DNA of 64,000 nucleotides. Origin: Burkholderiaceae bacterium (lineage in GTDB: Bacteria > Pseudomonadota > Gammaproteobacteria > Burkholderiales > Burkholderiaceae_C). A program made the translations under genes and the position numbers. The stretch covers positions 739,543-803,542 of the forward strand of contig JACKLM010000003.1 of assembly GCA_024235895.1 (NCBI GenBank). Reading direction: 5' to 3'. The notes beneath the pieces are model-generated. The model did no database searches, was not told where the DNA came from, and was given only the letters and a program-made list of their open reading frames with translations. This document shows positions 1 to 9,948 of this stretch, in pieces. The stretch's first letter is position 1. Every line of letters starts with the position of its first letter.

Positions 1-719
1 GCGGCGGTCGACAGCATGGCGCCGGCCTCGCACGGTGCAGCGACAGACGGGTCCCGGCGCGCGCGCGCCCCGAAGGAAGCGATGGTCGCCGTGCTCGAGA
101 CAAACCCGGAGAAGAATCCCGCCAGCGCCAGCCCGGCGCGTGCGCCGGCGACGCGCGCGGCGACATGCCCGGCGGCCTGCACCGCCAGGATCAGTGCCGT
201 CACCAGCACCAGGCGGCGCGGCACCAGCCCGGCCAGCCATTCGACCGGCTCGGCGGGCGTCAGCGGCAGCACGACCAGCGTCAGCGCCGCCAGCAGCATC
301 CCATCGTGCAGCTCGCCCTCGCTCAGCCACGCGGTGGCGAAGCGGTGCAGGCCCTCGCGCATCGCCAGCAGCAGCGCGAGCGTGGCGGCGATGCCCGCGG
401 CCAGCGCCGGCTCGCGCATCGCCAGCACACCGATCAGGTAGGTGACGAACAGCGCCAGCTCGGTCGTCACACCCGGGTCGTCGGAGCGGCTGCGCGCGTA
501 GGCCAGTGCCACCAGCACCAGCACCAGCGCGGCGCCGACGGCAACCAGCAGGGGCTGCTGCAGCCACTGCGCGATGGCGCCGGCCAGCGCGGCGACGCTG
601 AAGCTGCGGATGCCGGCGGCGTTGCGACCGGCGCCCTGGCCCTTGCGCCGCTCGCGATCCAGGCCGATCAGCAAGCCGGCGCCGATCGCGACCCCGAACC
701 CGAGCGCCTCTGGCAGCAT
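1..719 (-). CDS. MgtC/SapB family membrane protein with DUF4010-like region (3' end cut by window edge)
   Basis: The reading frame is open from an ATG at 719 to the window edge, giving about 239 residues without a stop. The N-terminus reads MLPEALGFGVAIGAGLLIGL followed by DRERRKG and AGIRSF, the typical start of MgtC/SapB proteins (a glycine-rich helix, then the D-R-E-R motif). After it come several hydrophobic helices of the type fused to DUF4010. It is an inner-membrane protein. The family is linked to magnesium stress and growth in hosts, but its biochemical activity is unsettled. The start lies 25 nt downstream of the stop of the nuclease gene on the same strand, so the two are probably co-transcribed. 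The C-terminus is outside the window. Confidence 0.8.
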   Translation of the reverse strand, partial: MLPEALGFGVAIGAGLLIGLDRERRKGQGAGRNAAGIRSFSVAALAGAIAQWLQQPLLVAVGAALVLVLVALAYARSRSDDPGVTTELALFVTYLIGVLAMREPALAAGIAATLALLLAMREGLHRFATAWLSEGELHDGMLLAALTLVVLPLTPAEPVEWLAGLVPRRLVLVTALILAVQAAGHVAARVAGARAGLALAGFFSGFVSSTATIASFGARARRDPSVAAPCEAGAMLSTA

Positions 720-744
720 CGACAGGCCCGCCTGCGCGCGTCGA

Positions 745-2109
745 TCACGCGTTGGCTTGCTCGCCGTGCTGCGGCACGCGGACGCGCCAGCCGAGCTCGT
801 CCTTGATCCGCATGCGCATCGCATCGGCGGCGTCCGGCTCGCCGTGGACGACGAAGGTCTGCTCCGGCGCCCGCGGCATCTGCCGCAGCCAGTCGAGGAT
901 CTCGCCCGCGTCGGCGTGGCCGGAGAAGCCCTCGAGCTGCGAAACCTGCGCGCGCACCGGCACGTACTCGCCGTGGATCTTGACCTCGCGCGCGCCGGCG
1001 ACCAGGTGGGCGCCGCGGCTGCCACCGACCTGGAAGCCGGGGAAGACGACGTGGTGGCGCGGATCCGGCGCCATCGCCTTCAGGTGATGCAGCACGCGCC
1101 CGCCGGTGGCCATGCCGCTGGCCGAGACGATGACCGCCGGGTAGCGGTAGCGCCGCTGCACGAGCCGGATCGACTGCTGCGCGGTGGCGACCGAGCGCAC
1201 GCCGTCGCACAGGCGAGCGGCCTCGGACGGCGCGATGCGCAACAGCCTCGCGTGGCGCCGGTAGAGCGCCGTGGCCTCGATCGCCATCGGGCTGTCGAGG
1301 AAGACGGGCAGGTCGGGCGGGATCTCGCCGCGGGCCTTCAGCCGCTGCAGCACCAGCAGCAGCGCCTGCGCGCGACCGACCGCGAACGACGGCATCAGCA
1401 CCGAGCCGCCACGGCCTATCGTGTCGCGCACGATCGCGCCGAGCTCCTGGGCGATGTCCGTCTTCGGATGCTCGCGGTTGCCGTAGGTCGACTCGACCAG
1501 CAGCACGTCCGCAGGCTGCGGCGGCTCGGGCGGCGGCATCAGCAGGTCCTCGCGGCGGCCGATGTCACCGGAGAACAGGAGCTGCCTGCCGTCGGCGCCG
1601 GTCAGGTGCACCGCGCAGGCGCCCAGCAGGTGGCCCACAGGATCCAGCCGCACGACCGCGTCGCCGACGCGGCGCGGCCGGCGCTGCGGCAGCGGCTTCA
1701 TCAGCGCGAGCGCGCGCTCGGCGTCGCGCTTCGTGTACAGCGGCAGCGCCTTCGCATGGCGGCTGTAGCCGTAGCGGTTGGCGCGCCGGGCGTCCTCCTC
1801 CTGCAGGTGCGCGGCGTCGAGCAGCAGGACGCGCGCCAGCTCGATCGTCGCCGGCGACGCGTAGATCGGCCCGCGCCAGCCGTGCGCGACCAGCGCCGGC
1901 AGCCAGCCGCTGTGATCCAGGTGGGCGTGGCTGAGGACGACGGCGTCGGCCTCGCGCAGCGCCGGCGGCGGTGGCGCCCAGTTGCGCTCGCGCAGCACCT
2001 TGTAGCCCTGGAACATGCCGCAGTCCAGCAGCAGCCGGGTGCCGCCGGTCTCGACGAGGTGGCGCGAACCGGTAACGGTGTCGACGGCGCCGTGGAAGCT
2101 GATGTGCAT
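745..2109 (-). CDS. MBL-fold, beta-CASP RNA/DNA-processing hydrolase
   Basis: A 454-residue metallo-beta-lactamase-fold hydrolase of the beta-CASP/RMMBL class (CPSF73/YSH1-like). Zinc-ligand motifs are complete: SHAHLDHSG near residue 60, FSGDIGR, then the beta-CASP segment STYGNREH, SFAVGRAQ and a C-terminal SGHADAGE. Bacterial members are putative RNA exo/endonucleases acting in the cytosol; the substrate of this subgroup is not established. The ATG at 2109 (MHISFHGAVDTVTGS) was chosen because the family begins with this strand and the upstream extension is low-complexity. It is divergent from ratA and upstream of the MgtC/SapB gene. Confidence 0.85.
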   Translation of the reverse strand: MHISFHGAVDTVTGSRHLVETGGTRLLLDCGMFQGYKVLRERNWAPPPPALREADAVVLSHAHLDHSGWLPALVAHGWRGPIYASPATIELARVLLLDAAHLQEEDARRANRYGYSRHAKALPLYTKRDAERALALMKPLPQRRPRRVGDAVVRLDPVGHLLGACAVHLTGADGRQLLFSGDIGRREDLLMPPPEPPQPADVLLVESTYGNREHPKTDIAQELGAIVRDTIGRGGSVLMPSFAVGRAQALLLVLQRLKARGEIPPDLPVFLDSPMAIEATALYRRHARLLRIAPSEAARLCDGVRSVATAQQSIRLVQRRYRYPAVIVSASGMATGGRVLHHLKAMAPDPRHHVVFPGFQVGGSRGAHLVAGAREVKIHGEYVPVRAQVSQLEGFSGHADAGEILDWLRQMPRAPEQTFVVHGEPDAADAMRMRIKDELGWRVRVPQHGEQANA

Positions 2110-2246
2110 GCGGGTCGGTGGACGGGTCGACGCGGGACCTGCGCCAGCGGCGAGCCTACACGAGCGCCGCCGCCTCGTCGCGCTGCGGCCCGCGCCAGGC
2201 CAGCGTGCGTGCGCCGAGGCGCTCCGGTGCCAGGGGGCCCGCTCCG

Positions 2247-2252
2247 TAGAAT
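2247..2252 (+). promoter_or_regulatory. -10 element of ratA
   Basis: TAGAAT, a good sigma-70 -10 hexamer, lies 8 nt before the GTG start of ratA, so the transcript would have almost no leader. No convincing -35 hexamer is visible, as is usual in this GC-rich genome. TAGAAT recurs in front of guaB, sodB, icd, lysC and the tRNA. Confidence 0.45.
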
Positions 2253-2260
2253 GACGCACC

Positions 2261-2713
2261 GTGAAGCACGTCAAGAAGACGGTCCTGATCTGGTACACGC
2301 CGCGCGAGATGTACGAGCTCGTCACCGGCGTCGAGCAGTACCCCCAGTTTCTTCCCTGGTGCGAACGCTCGGAGGTGCTCGAGCGCCACGATGGCGGCAT
2401 GACCGCGCGGCTGGCGCTGCACTACATGGGGGTGCGCCACGCCTTCACGACGCGCAACGAGCATGTGCGCGGCGAATCGGTCGTCGTCAGCCTCGTCGAC
2501 GGGCCGTTCTCGCTGCTGGACGGGACCTGGCTGTTCCTGCCGCTGGGGCGCCCGGGCAGCGAGGCGCAGGCTTGCAAGATCGATTTCGACCTGCGCTACG
2601 CGTTTTCCAGCAAGGCGCTGGAGACCGCGGTCAGCCCGGTCTTCGACCGCATCGCCAACACCTTCGTCGACTCCTTCGTCAAGCGCGCCGAGGTGGTCTA
2701 TGGGCCGCGCTGA
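2261..2713 (+). CDS. ratA: RatA/COQ10-like START-domain protein
   Basis: A 150-residue single-domain START/SRPBCC protein starting at GTG. The sequence MKHVKKTVLIWYTPREMYEL, the V-EQYPQFLPWC motif and the C-terminal DSFVKRAEVVYG are typical of RatA/YfjG and of mitochondrial COQ10. The family binds hydrophobic ligands such as ubiquinone. The name RatA comes from a report that the E. coli protein inhibits 70S ribosome association, and which role dominates is debated. It overlaps ratB by 14 nt, so the pair is translationally coupled. In many proteobacteria smpB sits upstream on the opposite strand. Here that position is taken by the beta-CASP nuclease. Confidence 0.92.
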   Translation: MKHVKKTVLIWYTPREMYELVTGVEQYPQFLPWCERSEVLERHDGGMTARLALHYMGVRHAFTTRNEHVRGESVVVSLVDGPFSLLDGTWLFLPLGRPGSEAQACKIDFDLRYAFSSKALETAVSPVFDRIANTFVDSFVKRAEVVYGPR

Positions 2714-3032
2714 GGGCGAGCCGCTCGGGGGTGCCGAAGACGGCGCCCCCATGCTTCGCATCGAGGTCGTGCATTGCCCGGCGCCGGGGCAGGTCGACCG
2801 GACGCGGCTCGATCTGCCGGCGGGGAGTTCGCTGGCCGACGCGCTGCACGCCAGCGGGGTGCTCGGGCGTCACGGCATGGACCCCCGGGCGCTGCCGCCG
2901 GTGGGGTTGTGGGGCAGGATCGCGGCACCGCAGACGCTGCTGCGCGACCGTGACCGGGTCGAGATCTACCGGGCGCTGACGGTCGACCCGATGGAGGCCA
3001 GGCGGCGGCGCCAGCGGCCGCGCAGGCGTTGA
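2700..3032 (+). CDS. ratB: RnfH/RatB family ubiquitin-fold protein
   Basis: A small (110 aa) beta-grasp protein of the RnfH family. The core runs from MLRIEVVHCPAPGQ through LPAGSSLADALHASGVL to DRDRVEIYRALTVDPMEAR, ending in a basic tail. The family is a widespread partner of RatA; its molecular function is unknown. The ATG at 2700 overlaps the end of ratA. A second ATG at 2751 would remove a 17-residue, weakly conserved leader and is a real alternative start. Confidence 0.85.
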   Translation: MGRAEGEPLGGAEDGAPMLRIEVVHCPAPGQVDRTRLDLPAGSSLADALHASGVLGRHGMDPRALPPVGLWGRIAAPQTLLRDRDRVEIYRALTVDPMEARRRRQRPRRR

Positions 3033-3067
3033 GCGCTGTGCGTCACCGTGCGCCGCGGCGCACGCGA

Positions 3068-3604
3068 TCAGCGGCAGTCGCTGGCGATGATCTCGCGCGC
3101 GCGCTTCATCTCGGCGGCGCGCTGGTCGTCGCCGAGGAACTCGCGCTCGCCCTTCTCGTTGAAACGGACCAGGCGCTGGCCGCTTTCGAGTGCCGCCAGG
3201 TGGCCGCGAGCAGCCTTGCAGTTCTCGGCACGCTGCGCGGCGAGCTTGGCGTCGGCCGCGCGCTGGCGCGCGGCCTGCTCCTGCTCGGCGGCGCGCCGAC
3301 GTGCCTCGAGCTCGGGGTCGACGCGCGGGGCCTCGGTGCCCGGCTTGGCGGGCGACGCGGAAGCGTCGGCAGGAGCTGCCGCCGTCGGTGCGGGGGGCGT
3401 GGTGGCCGCAGGGCGCGTCCCGGGGGTGCCGGGCCGCTCCAGGATGTCGCGCTCGGGGATGCCGCGCGGCGGCGGCAGGTCGCTTATGTTGATCTGGCCG
3501 TTGCCGTCGCGCCATTTCCACTGGGCGCTGGCCGGGGTGGCGGCCAGCGCCAGCCAGACGGCGGCGCCGAGCAGGGCGACGAGGGCACGGCCAGGCGGGT
3601 GCAT
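3068..3604 (-). CDS. DUF4124 domain-containing secreted/periplasmic protein
   Basis: A 178-residue protein with a signal peptide (hydrophobic core LVALLGAAVWLALAATPASA, cleavage predicted after ASA) followed at once by the DUF4124 signature QWKWRDGNGQINISDLPPP. A Pro/Ala-rich linker and a charged, coiled-coil-like C-terminal half rich in Arg, Ala and Gln come next. DUF4124 proteins are common beside guaB in Burkholderiales; function is unknown. It is convergent with ratB and divergent from guaB. The start at 3604 is the first ATG giving a normal signal peptide; longer upstream frames would overlap guaB. Confidence 0.8.
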   Translation of the reverse strand: MHPPGRALVALLGAAVWLALAATPASAQWKWRDGNGQINISDLPPPRGIPERDILERPGTPGTRPAATTPPAPTAAAPADASASPAKPGTEAPRVDPELEARRRAAEQEQAARQRAADAKLAAQRAENCKAARGHLAALESGQRLVRFNEKGEREFLGDDQRAAEMKRAREIIASDCR

Positions 3605-3723
3605 GGGCGCGAGTGTAGGGCGGTCGCGTGCCCGGCCGCGCAGCCCGTGTGCCAAGCCTGGCGGCGTGGGCGTGCAATCGTCACGCCCGGGCGCCGCCGC
3701 GTCGGCCCCGCAGGGGATTCCCC

Positions 3724-3729
3724 TAGAAT
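3724..3729 (+). promoter_or_regulatory. -10 element of guaB
   Basis: TAGAAT lies 26 nt upstream of the guaB ATG in an otherwise GC-rich spacer. No good -35 box is visible. Confidence 0.4.
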
Positions 3730-3755
3730 GCTGCTTTGCACCCGGAGCCGTTCCC

Positions 3756-5228
3756 ATGCGCCTTCTCGGCAATGCGCTGACCTTCGACGACGTGCTGCTG
3801 GTGCCGGCGTTTTCGCAGGTGCTGCCGCGCGATACCCGGCTCGCGACCCGGCTGACGCGCAACATCCCGCTCAACCTGCCGCTGGTGTCCGCGGCGATGG
3901 ACACCGTGACCGAGGCCCGGCTGGCGATCGCGATCGCGCAGGAGGGCGGCATCGGCATCGTCCACAAGAACCTCACGCCGAGGCAGCAGGCGGCCGAGGT
4001 CGCGCGCGTCAAGCGCTACGAGTCCGGTCTGCTGCGCGACCCGATTACCGTGACCCCGGAGCAGACCGTGCGCCAGGTGCGCGCGCTGTCGGAGCAGCAC
4101 GGCGTGTCGGGCTTCCCGGTGCTCGAAGGCAGCAAGGTGGTCGGCATCGTGACCAACCGCGACGTGCGCTTCGAGACCCGGCTCGACGCCCCGGTGCGCG
4201 AGATCATGACCCCGCGCGAGCGCCTCGTCACCGTGCTGGAGGGCGCCTCGCTGGCCGAGGGCAAGGCGCTGATGCACGAGCACCGCCTCGAGCGCGTGCT
4301 GGTCGTCAACCAGGCCTTCGAGCTGCGCGGGCTGATGACGGTCAAGGACATCACCAAGCAGACGAGCTTTCCGAACGCGGCGCGCGATGCGCAGGGGCAG
4401 CTTCGCGTCGGTGCCGCGGTCGGCGTCGGCGAGGGCACCGAGGAGCGCGTCGAGCTGCTGGTGCGCGCCGGGGTCGACGCCATCGTCGTCGATACCGCGC
4501 ACGGCCACAGCGCCGGCGTCATCGAGCGCGTGCGCTGGGTCAAGCGCCACTACCCCCAGGTCGACGTCATCGGCGGCAACATCGCCACCGGCGCGGCGGC
4601 GCTGGCGTTGTGCGAGGCCGGCGCCGACGCGGTCAAGGTCGGCATCGGGCCGGGGTCGATCTGCACCACGCGCATCGTCGCCGGCGTCGGCGTGCCGCAG
4701 ATCACCGCGATCGACAACGTCGCCAGCGCGCTGCGCGGCAGCGGCGTGCCGCTGATCGCCGACGGCGGCATCCGCTACTCCGGCGACATCGCCAAGGCGG
4801 TCGCCGCCGGCGCCGGCACGGTGATGATGGGCGGCATGTTCGCCGGCACCGAGGAGGCGCCGGGCGAGGTCATCCTCTACCAGGGCCGCAGCTACAAGAG
4901 CTACCGCGGCATGGGGTCGATCGGCGCGATGAAGGCCGGCAGCGCCGACCGCTACTTCCAGGAGGGCGACGAGGTCGGCAACCCGAATACCGACAAGCTC
5001 GTCCCCGAGGGTATCGAGGGCCGCGTGCCGTACAAGGGCTCGATGGTCGCGATCGTGCACCAGATGGCCGGCGGGCTGCGCGCCGCGATGGGCTACTGCG
5101 GCTGCGCGACGATCGAGGACATGCACGCGCGCGCGGAGTTCGTCCAGATCACTGCCGCCGGCGTGCGCGAGAGCCACGTCCACGACGTGCAGATCACCAA
5201 GGAAGCGCCGAACTACCGGGCGGAGTGA
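3756..5228 (+). CDS. guaB: IMP dehydrogenase
   Basis: A 490-residue IMP dehydrogenase that oxidises IMP to XMP with NAD+, the rate-limiting step of GMP synthesis, in the cytosol. It has a TIM barrel interrupted by a pair of CBS domains (about residues 95-205). The catalytic loop GIGPGSICTTR places the nucleophile at Cys303, and the later flap region includes YRGMGSIGAM and RVPYKG. Length matches the family. The start MRLLGNALTFDDVLLVPAFS is canonical. It is followed after 6 nt by an MFS exporter and then by guaA, which catalyses the next step of the pathway. Confidence 0.97.
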   Translation: MRLLGNALTFDDVLLVPAFSQVLPRDTRLATRLTRNIPLNLPLVSAAMDTVTEARLAIAIAQEGGIGIVHKNLTPRQQAAEVARVKRYESGLLRDPITVTPEQTVRQVRALSEQHGVSGFPVLEGSKVVGIVTNRDVRFETRLDAPVREIMTPRERLVTVLEGASLAEGKALMHEHRLERVLVVNQAFELRGLMTVKDITKQTSFPNAARDAQGQLRVGAAVGVGEGTEERVELLVRAGVDAIVVDTAHGHSAGVIERVRWVKRHYPQVDVIGGNIATGAAALALCEAGADAVKVGIGPGSICTTRIVAGVGVPQITAIDNVASALRGSGVPLIADGGIRYSGDIAKAVAAGAGTVMMGGMFAGTEEAPGEVILYQGRSYKSYRGMGSIGAMKAGSADRYFQEGDEVGNPNTDKLVPEGIEGRVPYKGSMVAIVHQMAGGLRAAMGYCGCATIEDMHARAEFVQITAAGVRESHVHDVQITKEAPNYRAE

Positions 5229-5234
5229 TCGGCC

Positions 5235-6515
5235 GTGACGCTGCAAGCCCGGCATGCCGGCGGCCGTCGCGCCGCCGGCATGCCCTTCATCCTGGTCGCG
5301 GTGCTGATCGACATGATCGCGATCGGGCTGATGATCCCGGTGCTGCCGGCGTGGGTCGGCAGCTTCACCGCGAGCGCCAGCGAACAGGCCTTCGCGTACG
5401 GGCTGGTCGCGTTCGCGTTCGGCATCGCGAGCTTCTTCGGCGGCCCGGTGCTCGGCGCGCTGTCGGACCGCTTCGGGCGCAGGCCGGTGCTGCTGCTGGG
5501 CTTCGGTGCGATGGCCGCGAGCTTCTTCGTCACCGCGGCGGCGACTGCGCTTTGGATGCTGGTCGCGGTGCGCCTGTTCAGCGGCGCGATGCAGGCCAAC
5601 GTCGCCGTCGCGCAGGCCTACGTGGCCGACATCACGCCGGCCGGCGACGCGCGTGCGCGCCGCTTCGGGCTGCTGGGGGCGATGCTGGGCATCGGCTACA
5701 CGCTCGGGCCGGTGCTCGGGGGCGTCCTCGGTGCGGTCGACCTGCGGCTGCCGTTCGTCGTCGCCGGGGTGCTGGCGCTGGTCAACACGGCGTACGGCGC
5801 CCTCGTGCTGCCGGAGTCGCTGCCGCCGGATCGGCGCCAGCCCTTCCGCTGGCGGCGCGCCAACCCGGTCGGCGCTCTGCGTGCGCTCGGGGCGCTGCGC
5901 GGGGTCGGGCCGATGGTGTGGGTGATCGCGCTGTCGGCGCTGGCGCAGTTCACGCTGCACATCAGCTGGGTGCTGCACAACACCTACAAGTTCGGCTGGG
6001 GGCCGAAGGAGAACGGCTGGTCGCTGTTCGCCGTCGGCGTCGCGATGGCGGTCGTCCAGGGTGGACTGATGAAGCCGCTGCTGCGCCGCTTCGGGCCGCA
6101 GCGGCTGGCGCAGATCGGGCTCGTCTCGGCCACGCTGGCCTACCTGGGCTGGGGCCTGGCGACCGCGCCGTGGATGATGTTCGCGATCATCGCGCTCAAC
6201 GTCTTCGGCTTCGCCGCCGCGGCGTCGATCCAGAGCCTGGTCTCGGGCGCGGCCGGGGAGCACGAGCAAGGCCGCACGATGGGATCGGTCGCCTCGCTCA
6301 ACAGCCTGATGGGCGTGGCGGCACCGGTCGTCGCCGCCGGCCTGCTGGGGCTGGTGGCCGAGCTGCCGCAGGGCGACATCCGCATCGGGCTGCCGCTCGT
6401 CTTCTGCGCGCTGCTGCAGGGCGGCGCGGCACTGATCGCGCTGCGGCATTTCCGCGGCCATCGCGACGTGCCTGCCGCGGCGCCGACGGCGCCCGAATCG
6501 ACCCGGGCCGTTTGA
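5235..6515 (+). CDS. MFS transporter, tetracycline-resistance (TetA-like) type
   Basis: A 426-residue, 12-helix major facilitator superfamily protein beginning at GTG, 6 nt after guaB. Motif A is present after helix 2 (GALSDRFGRRPVLL). The order of helices, AYVADITP in helix 4-5 and a second-half NSLMG region, fit the TCR/Tet subfamily of drug:proton antiporters. The substrate cannot be read from sequence. Because it lies between guaB and guaA it is probably co-transcribed with them. A purine- or nucleoside-related export role is possible but only inferred from position. Confidence 0.8.
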   Translation: MTLQARHAGGRRAAGMPFILVAVLIDMIAIGLMIPVLPAWVGSFTASASEQAFAYGLVAFAFGIASFFGGPVLGALSDRFGRRPVLLLGFGAMAASFFVTAAATALWMLVAVRLFSGAMQANVAVAQAYVADITPAGDARARRFGLLGAMLGIGYTLGPVLGGVLGAVDLRLPFVVAGVLALVNTAYGALVLPESLPPDRRQPFRWRRANPVGALRALGALRGVGPMVWVIALSALAQFTLHISWVLHNTYKFGWGPKENGWSLFAVGVAMAVVQGGLMKPLLRRFGPQRLAQIGLVSATLAYLGWGLATAPWMMFAIIALNVFGFAAAASIQSLVSGAAGEHEQGRTMGSVASLNSLMGVAAPVVAAGLLGLVAELPQGDIRIGLPLVFCALLQGGAALIALRHFRGHRDVPAAAPTAPESTRAV

Positions 6516-6570
6516 CCTGCCCGGACGCCATGCCACCGACCGCACGAGCCGGTCACCGCGCACCGCCACC

Positions 6571-8154
<1,584 letters not shown>

Positions 8155-8158
8155 GGGT

Positions 8159-8174
8159 CTTTCGAGATCTATCG
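8159..8174 (+). repeat. 16-bp inverted repeat, left arm
   Basis: CTTTCGAGATCTATCG lies one base inside the left direct repeat. Its exact reverse complement lies at 9294-9309. The 9-mer GATCTATCG occurs again at 8186-8194. These could be arm-type recombinase sites or the ends of the insert; that is inference. Confidence 0.6.
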
Positions 8175-8368
8175 CGGTGTATCGGGATCTATCGCCGAAT
8201 CCAAGCCGCCATGTGGGGTTGACGACGGCGCAGAGTCCAGATGTCAACGAGCTTAGACCCTGAAGGAGGCACCTTCGGGTCCGAGCTCGGGCCTTTGAAG
8301 ATGTTGCCCGTGGCGGTGGCGAGAAGGTCAGTCGAAGCCTCGACACGAGATCGGTGCCAGTTGCCATT

Positions 8369-8385
8369 TCTCCCAAATTGGGAGA
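8369..8385 (+). promoter_or_regulatory. HigBA operator palindrome
   Basis: TCTCCCAAATTGGGAGA is an inverted repeat with 8-bp arms around one central base, ending 11 nt before the higB start. HigA-type antitoxins repress their own promoter by binding a palindrome in this position. The AT-rich centre stands out from the surrounding sequence. Confidence 0.7.
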
Positions 8386-8396
8386 TACTGCCGGCG

Positions 8397-8705
8397 GTGA
8401 GGATCATCGCCAAGAGCAGCCTGCAGAAATTCTGGGAACGGCCGGGCTGCGCCGATGCCCGGGGACCGCTGCACAGCTGGTACGCCGAGGCGATCAAGGC
8501 GACCTGGCGCAGCCCGCAGGACATCAAGAAACAGTACGCCAGCGCGAGCATCTGCGGCAACAACCGCGTCGTGTTCAACGTTGGCGGCAACAAGTACCGG
8601 CTGGTGGTCGAGGTGCAGTACCAGGCGGGCATTGTGTGGGTGAAGTTCGTCGGGACGCACGCGCAGTACGACCGCATCGACGTGGAGACCGTGAATGACT
8701 ATTAA
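8397..8705 (+). CDS. higB: HigB-family mRNA interferase toxin
   Basis: A 102-residue toxin of the HigB (RelE-like fold) family, starting at GTG: VRIIAKSSLQKFWERPGCAD, then SWYAEAIKATWRSPQDIKKQYASAS, NNRVVFNVGGNKYRLVV and FVGTHAQYDRIDVETV. The R-V-V-F-N-x-x-G-N-K-Y-R-L strand and the terminal H-x-x-Y-D are the conserved active face of ribosome-dependent RNA cleavers. The start was set by the family N-terminus; an in-frame extension upstream would run through the operator. It overlaps higA by 11 nt, in the usual toxin-first order of higBA. Confidence 0.9.
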   Translation: MRIIAKSSLQKFWERPGCADARGPLHSWYAEAIKATWRSPQDIKKQYASASICGNNRVVFNVGGNKYRLVVEVQYQAGIVWVKFVGTHAQYDRIDVETVNDY

Positions 8706-9054
8706 GCCGATCCGCAACGACGACGACCTGCGACGCGCCTTCCGGCGCCTGGAGAAGATCTTCCAGGCCGTGGAGGGCACCCCGCAGGCGGACGAGCGCG
8801 ATGTGCTCGTCACCCTGATCGAAGCGTACGAGAACAAGCACTACGACTTCGGGCCCGCCGATCCGGTGGAGGCGATCAAGTTCCGCATGGAGCAGGAAGG
8901 GCTGACGCCTCGCGATCTGGAGCCGTACATCGGGCAGAGCGGCCGCGTCTCCGAAGTGCTGAACCGGAGGCGCCCGTTGAGCCTGCGGATGGTCAAGAGG
9001 CTGCACGACGGGTTGAATATCCCGTACGAGAGCCTGATAGAGGGGGTTCAGTAG
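8695..9054 (+). CDS. higA: HigA-family antitoxin (HTH)
   Basis: A 119-residue antitoxin with a C-terminal XRE-type helix-turn-helix (about residues 60-110: FRMEQEGLTPRDLEPYIGQS, then RVSEVLNRRRPLSLRMVKRL). The N-terminal part is helical and acidic (LRRAFRRLEKIFQAVEGTPQ) and presumably wraps the toxin. It would neutralise HigB and repress the pair through the palindrome at 8369-8385. It is the only intact gene pair in the guaA relic and probably the reason the relic is retained. Confidence 0.88.
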   Translation: MTIKPIRNDDDLRRAFRRLEKIFQAVEGTPQADERDVLVTLIEAYENKHYDFGPADPVEAIKFRMEQEGLTPRDLEPYIGQSGRVSEVLNRRRPLSLRMVKRLHDGLNIPYESLIEGVQ

Positions 9055-9443
9055 AGCGTAGACAGGTGCCGAGCGCCGTAACGCGGGCGGCGCGAATCTT
9101 CACTAAACAGCAAATATTGCTGTGTCGTCGACTTCGAGGGCGCTGCGCCAAGCTGAAGGTAAAAAACTGTCCTCAAAAGTGATGCGCGACAAGTACTTAC
9201 GATACTTGATGCGCCTTTACGTCGCAGGCACTCCAAGGGTCACGTCGAGGCGCCGGTGAAGCGTTCACGAGCGACCCAGGAGTCGATAGTCCTCGATAGA
9301 TCTCGAAAGGTGAGTCTTCGCAGAACCGCCCGCAAACCCGCGCCAATGCTGGCGCTCCGTGCTTTGACGGTAAAAGTGACGGTAAATTTCTATGGAGCAG
9401 CACCAAGTGCATTACAAATCAACAGCGTAGAAGGCTCGTTGAT
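9055..9443. other. Relic sequence between higA and the right direct repeat
   Basis: No intact gene is visible. A 67-residue open frame (9256-9459, plus) ends with the duplicated Ile-Glu-Trp-Glu-stop of guaA and contains TVKVTVNFYG. It does not resemble a known protein and looks like read-through across an attachment site. The stretch is less GC-rich than the flanks and holds the right arm of the 16-bp inverted repeat. Most likely it is what remains after an integrase and other cargo were lost. Confidence 0.5.
9294..9309 (-). repeat. 16-bp inverted repeat, right arm
   Basis: CGATAGATCTCGAAAG, the exact reverse complement of 8159-8174. The two arms enclose higBA and lie inside the 19-bp direct repeats. 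Confidence 0.6.
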
Positions 9444-9462
9444 GATCGAGTGGGAGTAGGGG
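9444..9462 (+). repeat. 19-bp direct repeat, right copy (putative attR)
   Basis: Exact copy of 8139-8157. It contains a second set of the final guaA codons and stop. It defines the insert as about 1.3 kb. Confidence 0.75.
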
Positions 9463-9948
9463 CGAGACTGCCCTTCGGGGCTATCTCCAGCCTCGTCGAG
9501 TCGGGCGGCGCGAAGGCCGCAAGAATGGGAGAGGGCGCCGCGCGGGCGAAGCGCCTCACGATGTGTTCAGCAGCACCTTGAACGTGTCCTCGGGTCTGGT
9601 TGGCGATGGGTACAGAGATGGGCTTCGGGTCCTTGGTTGTGGATGCGAACTTCCGCGAAAGTGGCCACGACGCTGCTCACCTGTCGGGTGAGCGCGCTGC
9701 GCACCCGATCGAGCCGCCCTCGACCACGCTGGCGGCGTTGCAAATCCTCGCGATGGCACGAGCCATCGCTGCGGTTTGCGCCTTGCCAGCGCGGCCGATG
9801 ACGGCCCGCTCGGGCGCGCCCAACTGCCGGATCTAGCTTCACAGAACCGCGAATAGCCGGCGGCGTCGACGGCTACCGCTGGCGGTCCATCCTGGATCGC
9901 GCGTCCTCGAGCAATCTGCGGCGCTCCTATGCGGGCGCTGCCCACTCA
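9463..9948. other. No recognisable gene; possible degraded coding sequence
   Basis: On the minus strand, fragments in different frames look coding-like (for example APERAVIGRAGKAQTAAMAR near 9800 and RPEDTFKVLLNTS ending near 9556). No single frame carries a whole domain and I cannot assign a family. Either a decayed gene of the same accessory stretch or chance open frame in GC-rich DNA. Confidence 0.3.

Noticed and set aside
9256..9459. A 67-residue gene ending Ile-Glu-Trp-Glu
   Set aside because: Its end is the duplicated guaA tail and the rest has no family resemblance; read-through across an attachment site explains it better.
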